Origin: Lineus longissimus
Taxonomy: Eukaryota; Nemertea; Pilidiophora; Heteronemertea; Lineidae
Length of the DNA stretch: 64,000 bases
Assembly: GCF_910592395.1 (NCBI RefSeq)
Contig: NC_088315.1
Coordinates: 8,310,501-8,374,500, forward strand
Direction of reading: 5' to 3'
Made by a program: the position numbers and the translations under genes. This document shows positions 58,346-64,000 of the stretch, piece by piece (within the stretch, counting starts at the first letter, position 1; the number at the start of each line of letters is the position of its first letter). The notes beneath the pieces were generated by a model. That model ran no database searches. It was not told where the DNA came from and saw only the letters and a list, made by a program, of their open reading frames with translations.

Positions 58346-59107
58346 ATGACGACGACAACGGATGGTGCAGTATTTCACAGACTCGGCACTCACTGTACTG
58401 ACAAGGGGAAAATAAATCTCAAAGATATCTAACTAACTCTTGATACTGACTGTCAAGCAAGTTAACTCAATTGACAGAGTAAATTGGGAGTTCATCAATA
58501 AAAACAACAAAGACATGCAGATGTGTGCTTTTTGAGCAAACCTTTATTTCAGAAAAGGCACTCCTAGATTATCATAAATGGAGCAATGGCGGACACGACT
58601 TGGATAATTCTGCAGGTGTGAAGGGCAATACAAATGGTGAATGCTCGCAAAGCGGGGTTCATAGTATAGCCAGACTGGTAAAGAAGAGTGACATCATGTG
58701 GTCGTACTGGTTGGCACAGCAGAGTCCTCTGTTTCCATCGGACTTAATAAAGTGACAAAGTTATGAAAATCCTCTTCTTATTTAGTTTTTAGATGGTAGA
58801 TATAAAGGCATAAAGGACAGAGAATAACTGGCAATAATCTCCTACTTTCTTTTCTTACTATCATTCACTCAAAGCCCAGGCCTAAGATGTGAAATGTTAA
58901 AAGCAAAATGAACAGCACCTGGCTGGCTTCACAGTAGGTCTAAATCATGGTTTCAAAATGCACAAGAGCTTGGGTGATGAATTGCTTATAAATAATACTT
59001 GGATCACTGGGACTGTTACCATGATGATTCACGTGCTTCCAAGACACAAAAAGGTCTAATAATACTATTAATTAATAGTTTAGATTAGTAATACTACTAC
59101 TAATACC
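58346..59107. other. Intergenic, no gene recognised
   Basis: AT-rich sequence with no exon, long repeat or motif that I can support. Confidence 0.4.
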
Positions 59108-59290
59108 CTAGAGTATGAAATACTCGAGGGTCTGTCGGATGAGACTAAAAGCCGTGGTCCCTTGTACCTGAGTGTCTATGCCAGGGCAAGTAAAAGATCC
59201 CACGAAGGTGGACAGTAGCCTATAGTGGACTCCATACCTCCGGCAAAAATCCAATAGGGTTACGACGCCGGTAATGATATGATGATGATG
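59108..59290 (+). mobile_element. SINE body fragment
   Basis: GTCGGATGAGACTAAAAGCC then GTGGTCCCTTGTACCTGAGT and GGGCAAGTAAAAGATCCCAC match phrases in the SINE at 57968-58345 and at about 20510-20535. A GAT trinucleotide run follows at 59275-59290. Confidence 0.5.
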
Positions 59291-59582
59291 ATGAGAGAGT
59301 CTGGTGGCTTTTGCTTGTACGCCACCTGGGGGGATGTGCATGAACTCCAGGAGATTGTGGTGTCCTGTAGGGAGTGTGATACAATTAGACATCATAGGGG
59401 GTTAATATATGACCTTGAGCCCCGTTAGGTCATTTGGAAGCTTAGTTTGAGACCAACGCCAAACAGAAATTGAATAATAATCAACAGAAGTTGAGCAACA
59501 TTAAATGAATTGATAAAAACGTAAGCCTTCAACAAATACAGAATCATAAAATACTAATTACTCATGTTTGGTCATCCCTCTA

Positions 59583-59739
59583 CATTGAATGGTTTATCAC
59601 CACTATGAATCCACATCTCTCAGATGACCACAGTCAGTTTATCACCAGTATGAATCCTATCCATATCCATATCCGATTCCTCAGATGATCACATTCACCC
59701 GAGTTCCCACTGAATGGTTTATCACCAGTATGAATCCTG
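59583..59739 (-). repeat. Zinc-finger-derived minisatellite, inverted copy
   Basis: GGTTTATCACCAGTATGAATCC occurs three times (one variant), with CTCAGATGACCACA between. This is the complement of the units at 45241-45600, 14 kb away, and again none has an intact finger. Confidence 0.65.
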
Positions 59740-60300
59740 GCTAACGGAAGCCCAAGGCTGGGAACACTGGGTACTGGGTAGTGCGTAGTGCATGGGTAGT
59801 GGGTAGTGCTTTTAGGGGGTGCCCCAACAAACAAGGCCCTGAGTGATACGTGTTGTGAAACTCTTATTTGGAGACTGGTCGCTTCAGTCGGTCGTTTCAG
59901 ATCCTTTCGACGGTTCGTGCGGGGAAGGAGCGTGCAACTGGCCCTGGTATGAATTCGAGGATGGAGGAAACCAGCGGTTTTCCTAATTACTCCAAGGAAT
60001 CAATTTCACAAACTAATTCAGACTTCGAGGTTTCGAGGTTTCGAGGTACAAGCGAAGTTTATATGCAAGAAGTTTAAATAGTTCATGGACTTGATGCATG
60101 GAGACTTAAATAATTCGCTCTCAAAGAACTTGCAATAACTTCGGCAAAGTTGCATCAAATTGCACCGAATTTTTGATGTGTCATTTGATAAACATTTTAA
60201 ATAATTTCCGGGAATAATTGGAGAGAAAAGATAATCGGAACAATGCTAATTATCAATTTTAAAAATGTCTTCGGGACGATTTAGGCTTAATCGAAATGTG

Positions 60301-60354
60301 ATTGGACCCTGAATAGTAAAGGGTTACAATAAGGTCGGCAGTCCGAGTATAAAT
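60301..60354 (+). promoter_or_regulatory. H1 promoter: inverted CCAAT and TATA
   Basis: ATTGG (inverted CCAAT) is at 60301-60305 and TATAAAT at 60348-60354, about 110 bp before the ATG at 60465. No AAACACA H1 box of replication-dependent H1 promoters is visible nearby. Confidence 0.55.
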
Positions 60355-60464
60355 TGACACGGGCGTGGATGAAGAGCACCACAACCCAGCAATAAGCATT
60401 GAGGTGACAACTACCGATTTTCACGAATTCCGCACGTGTCCTGTAGACCCAGGCCTTGGTCAGA

Positions 60465-62618
60465 ATGGCGACCGACACCGACCAAACCGTCAAAGCGAAG
60501 AAGCCTGCCCGACCGAAAATGTTACAGCGGATCGTTGAAGCGATTCAGGCGCAACCACCCACCAACAAGGGCGTATCCATCACCACTATCAAGAATTTTA
60601 TGATTGAAAAGTACGGGATGGAGAATAATGAAACTCTGAAGAATTCGCTCCGGAAGGGCATCGCGGAGGGAGCACTCGAGGACTTGGTTGTCCGGCCAAA
60701 GGGTTCTGAAGCGACAGGCTTGACCGGAAGGTAAAATCTTACAATATATTTTGCGTCCAATCTAAATTTCAGCAGGAAAATGCATTTTTATAATCATTGT
60801 ATACCATGGAACGGTGTTGGTAAAATAAAATTTATCGTTGACCCTCTCCAAGCAAGGACGTCGCCCTGGGCGACACGCCCCCGACGCCGCGTGTACACCC
60901 AGCCATTCCGGGCCCCTGTTCATTTCGTACGCTCAATCATCACATCGATTAGGTTTAGTTTCACAATGCGACGATGATGAATGCGTAAACGGCACAAGTT
61001 GAAACGCATGATTAATCTCTTGATCTCGTTTCCCAAAGTTGTATCCGGACAGTTTCTGAAATGACTCAAACAAAGATTTCATTGAGTGTATTGGAGTGAC
61101 TTTGCAAAGGCTGTGATGCAATAATATAGCTTTGTACGCTTGCCTGCGCCATCATCATTTTTGCACTCCAAACACATCAAACTTTCATCATTCCCTTTTC
61201 AGACTGAAGATCAACAAGCTAAAACTTGCATCCATGGAAAAAGAAAAGAATAAGAAAATGAAGTTGGATGCTAAACGGGCGGAAGTGAAAGAAAAGGCAT
61301 TTAAGGCAAAGACGGACAAGCCGAAGTCGCGGGCTGACAAACCCAGATCAAAGAAAGTGAAGGAAAACAAGTCGCCCAAGAAGACAAAGACAACGCCAAA
61401 AACAACGCCCAAAAAAACTGGTAAGTTACATTAGCAAGAATGCCACTGCGTAATTTTGGGTCTTGAGGCATGTTATTTCAGCTCGGCATTCATTGGAATT
61501 TGTCAATCGGGTTAAAAAAATGCTCGTGACTTGTAAGTGGTACCGCTCGCCTCATATATTTTTGGTGGTGCGAATATAGGCATCCAGTGAGGGCCTCCAT
61601 CGTGATGGAATCGAAGGGTTTTTTCTTTAAACATCATGCAGATCACACGTGGGCAGATCACACGTGGGTGTAATGTCTGATGCTGGAAAGATGACATGTC
61701 TGATGCTGGAAAGATGACATCAAGTCAACATGCCACTTACGACAGAAACGTCACTGCCGTGAGAAGACTAAACATCATGCGCGCATTCTCAGTGATATTT
61801 CAGTAGACACTCATGTCGATCCATCGTCGTTGTGCGTACATCCATCCTTGAAAGGACGATACTTTAGACTGATATTGATAAGTCGGCATGTAGACACTCT
61901 ACACTTCCACACTTTCAGCATAATTATTTCGATTTAATATTCCATTTCAGCGTCTAAGAAGCCTACAGAAGCGAAACCTAAAGCTGCTGGCAAAAAGACG
62001 CCAACCAAAAAGACGCCAACCAAAAAGGCGCCAGCAAAGAAGGCCGCAGCCGGGGCCAGAGTCAAGAAGGCAGCTGCAACCGCTCCATCGACGCCGAGGG
62101 TAATGTCATGATTATGATTCTGTTGTCATATTCAACACCTTTTGGAACATCTTCCAACGTTTAGTTAGTCAATTAACGTTTAATTGTCGATTATTGATGG
62201 TTCGTCAATTGATTTTTCTCAAGTATGGTCATTCTGACGAGATGTTAATCACACCAAGGACTTTGTGACCATGACCTTGTGACAACATGAATATTCGTGA
62301 ACCAAGTCGCATTGAACGGTCTCGTTCCGTTATATAGCATCTTTACCCTCGATGTGTTGCCATTGTTTCACTTCCAGACAACGCGCGTCAATATGGGCGG
62401 AGCCTATACCGCTGGAAGGTTTAGTATGTAATATTGCTTCGTTCCGTAAAATAGCTTCGTTCCGTAATATAGCTTCGTTCCGTAATATAGCTTCGTTACG
62501 GTATATTCATGCAGTTTTGTGGGTTTCCACTTCGATACAGTCCAATATTCATGTATTTACTTGCTTATATTTACAGGAAAAACTGAAAGCCACCAAATCT
62601 AAGAAGGCGCGTGTGTGA
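60465..62618 (+). CDS. H1: Linker histone H1, intron-containing
   Basis: Four exons join in phase: 60465..60730, 61203..61420, 61951..62099, 62577..62618 (224 aa). The start is the first ATG (MATDTDQ); an upstream TTG in frame is not needed. The globular H15 winged-helix domain spans about residues 18-95: RPKMLQRIVEAIQAQP, GVSITTIKNFMIEKYGM, then LRKGIAEGALEDLV. The final beta segment straddles intron 1 (GSEATGLTG then RLKINKL). The tail is extremely Lys/Ala/Pro-rich with KKTPTKK repeats. The protein binds linker DNA at the nucleosome dyad and compacts chromatin. Introns, a conventional poly(A) signal and the lack of a histone 3' stem-loop mark it as a replication-independent (replacement) variant. 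The globular domain is divergent. Confidence 0.93.
61660..61725 (+). repeat. Short tandem duplications in H1 intron 2
   Basis: GATGCTGGAAAGATGACAT is present twice at about 61679 and 61699. GCAGATCACACGTGG is also duplicated just upstream (about 61638-61667). Confidence 0.7.
62430..62513 (+). repeat. 18-bp minisatellite in H1 intron 3
   Basis: Four units of the type ATAGCTTCGTTCCGTAAT with one or two changes. It ends about 65 bp before the last exon. Confidence 0.9.
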
Positions 62619-62991
62619 TGAGGATCCTCCTCCTGACATAAAACTAGCAGAATCCGGGTATGGGACAATTCGCATCACGTGTTCTTCCGGTTGGTTACCC
62701 CGGTGCTCATTGTTTTTATTGAATACATTTTATATGCGCATGTGGACCACTGCAATGACTTTATCATAAAAAATGAAGTGAATGCAGGTGATGAATGTAC
62801 AGGAGGGGGGAGTGGAAAAAAGGGATCAACTTCCCTGGTGCACTCGTTGAGTGATCACGAAAAGTGATCATACAATATGCATGGCCATTGCACGTCTTTG
62901 TTAACCATGTTTTTGTCAAGTGTAATGTCTTGGATTTTTGTATCGTACTTTGTCACATTATTCAGTCTTTTTGTACAATGTGGATCAAACA

Positions 62992-62997
62992 AATAAA
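62992..62997 (+). terminator. H1 poly(A) signal
   Basis: AATAAA about 375 bp after the stop codon, with a second AATAAA at 63003-63008. Confidence 0.6.
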
Positions 62998-63009
62998 TTA
63001 TGAATAAAA

Positions 63010-64000
63010 GCATCTCGTTTTGTAATTGTCAATTTGACCAATGTACCAGCATAGCGCTGGAAACCTCTGTCCACTGTATGCAAGCAGGTTCCAAGCGTAC
63101 AGTGCTATACTCCACAACGGGACGATTCAAACCTGAAATGCGGGCATCTGCTCGCCATGTGGCGTTGTACGCATGTCCACTTGCTTGTACGACTTGCTTG
63201 CAAAGCAGAGGTCTCCCGAAGGTTGTTGTCATATGCCAGAATCTCTCGGTGTGGTATCCATGACACTCAGTTTTATGATTAAATGACGCATACCGCCGAT
63301 TGAAATTGGCAGGCGGCGGAACCTTTTTGAGCCTCTGCATGTCAAAATATATGACCACCGAAAACGTTTCACCGGCGAATCTCTCCATTTGCGCAGTCGC
63401 CAATACTATTTTCATCTAACACCCGCTCGGTCGAATGCTCCTCCCCTCGCACAGGTTACACGGCAATTAGTGACGAGCCCTGTAGCTTGGGATGGACAAT
63501 TTTTGGCTTGATAAGAAGGCGATTGACGTGATATCCCATATCTGAAGACCTCCCTCCCCCCTCTGACTTTTACTCGTTGCAGCGTTGATTCCAACGAATA
63601 TCGCAAGATGGCACCGTTCTTGTTTCCCAACTTGTGCGCAGTGTCCCATTTCGAAATCTCGTTTGCAGTGACAAAAATTATCGCCGAGAAAAATATCTAC
63701 GAGGCACATTTGATAAGTAATAATCAATCTCCATGATGAATTTGATGATGAAATGTATTGCCCCGAGTGTCTAGACATGCGATGGATATTCGTATAGGTC
63801 GAATATTTCAAGTACCGATGTTGTTAAGCAACAAATGGATCTATGTCGACGTGGTCTCTCTATAGGTATAAATCCCTATCATATCCTCAATTAAGTGAAC
63901 AATAATATTGAACAAGACTATTAAATCCACAGGGACTGAATTTATTAAATCCATAGGGACTGAATTTACGTTCAAGCTACCAAGCACAAATAACACTAAA
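63010..64000. other. Intergenic, no gene recognised
   Basis: Open frames overlap on both strands without family features. A 25-bp direct duplication (TTAAATCCAYAGGGACTGAA) lies at about 63920-63968. Confidence 0.45.

Noticed and set aside
60041-60053. A regulatory meaning for the GGTTTCGAGGTTTCGAGG triplication near 60.03 kb
   Set aside because: Short slippage product with no motif match; too little to support.

Overview
Eukaryotic nuclear DNA, most likely from a marine invertebrate animal. Genes are split by GT-AG introns of about 0.1-1.6 kb (one of 3.1 kb), intergenic DNA is AT-leaning, and the window is crowded with short inverted-repeat transposons (MITEs), tRNA-derived SINE pieces, minisatellites and poly-C/G runs. 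There are no prokaryotic operons, rRNA genes, CRISPR arrays or phage genes. The phylum cannot be fixed from the sequence alone. Gene models were built by hand-joining exons whose splice phases agree; database similarity was judged from memory of the families, not by search. || Layout. 1-8.7 kb: repeat-rich, no convincing gene. 8.78-9.33 kb (-): first two exons of a probable secreted protein. 11.8 kb (+): one isolated exon of a prolyl oligopeptidase. 12.5-23.9 kb (+): SLC30A1/ZnT1-type plasma-membrane zinc exporter, eight coding exons, with a candidate TATA promoter carrying three metal-response-element cores about 6.3 kb upstream of the ATG. 24-28.6 kb: MITEs, perfect inverted repeats and minisatellites. 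29.0-35.8 kb (-): six-exon gene for an unrecognised 263-aa Tyr/Arg/Pro-rich protein; its third intron holds a young 2.8-kb element with two 517-bp near-identical direct terminal repeats around one ORF. 38.1-43.9 kb (-): complete FLAD1 (FAD synthase), twelve exons, with a LINE 3' end in one intron. 44-60 kb: mostly repeats, including relics of a C2H2 zinc-finger array, a 917-bp TA-flanked element and SINEs, plus a promoter-like patch near 47.2 kb and possible small exons at 50.5-52.0 kb. 60.5-62.6 kb (+): intron-containing, polyadenylated linker histone H1. || The genes share no evident pathway: zinc export, flavin cofactor synthesis and chromatin compaction are housekeeping functions that happen to be neighbours. 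The most unusual material is the LTR-flanked intronic element, whose only ORF has no visible gag/pol features and contains six strictly spaced 11-residue repeats, and the diversity of small palindromic elements with TA or TTAA target duplications.
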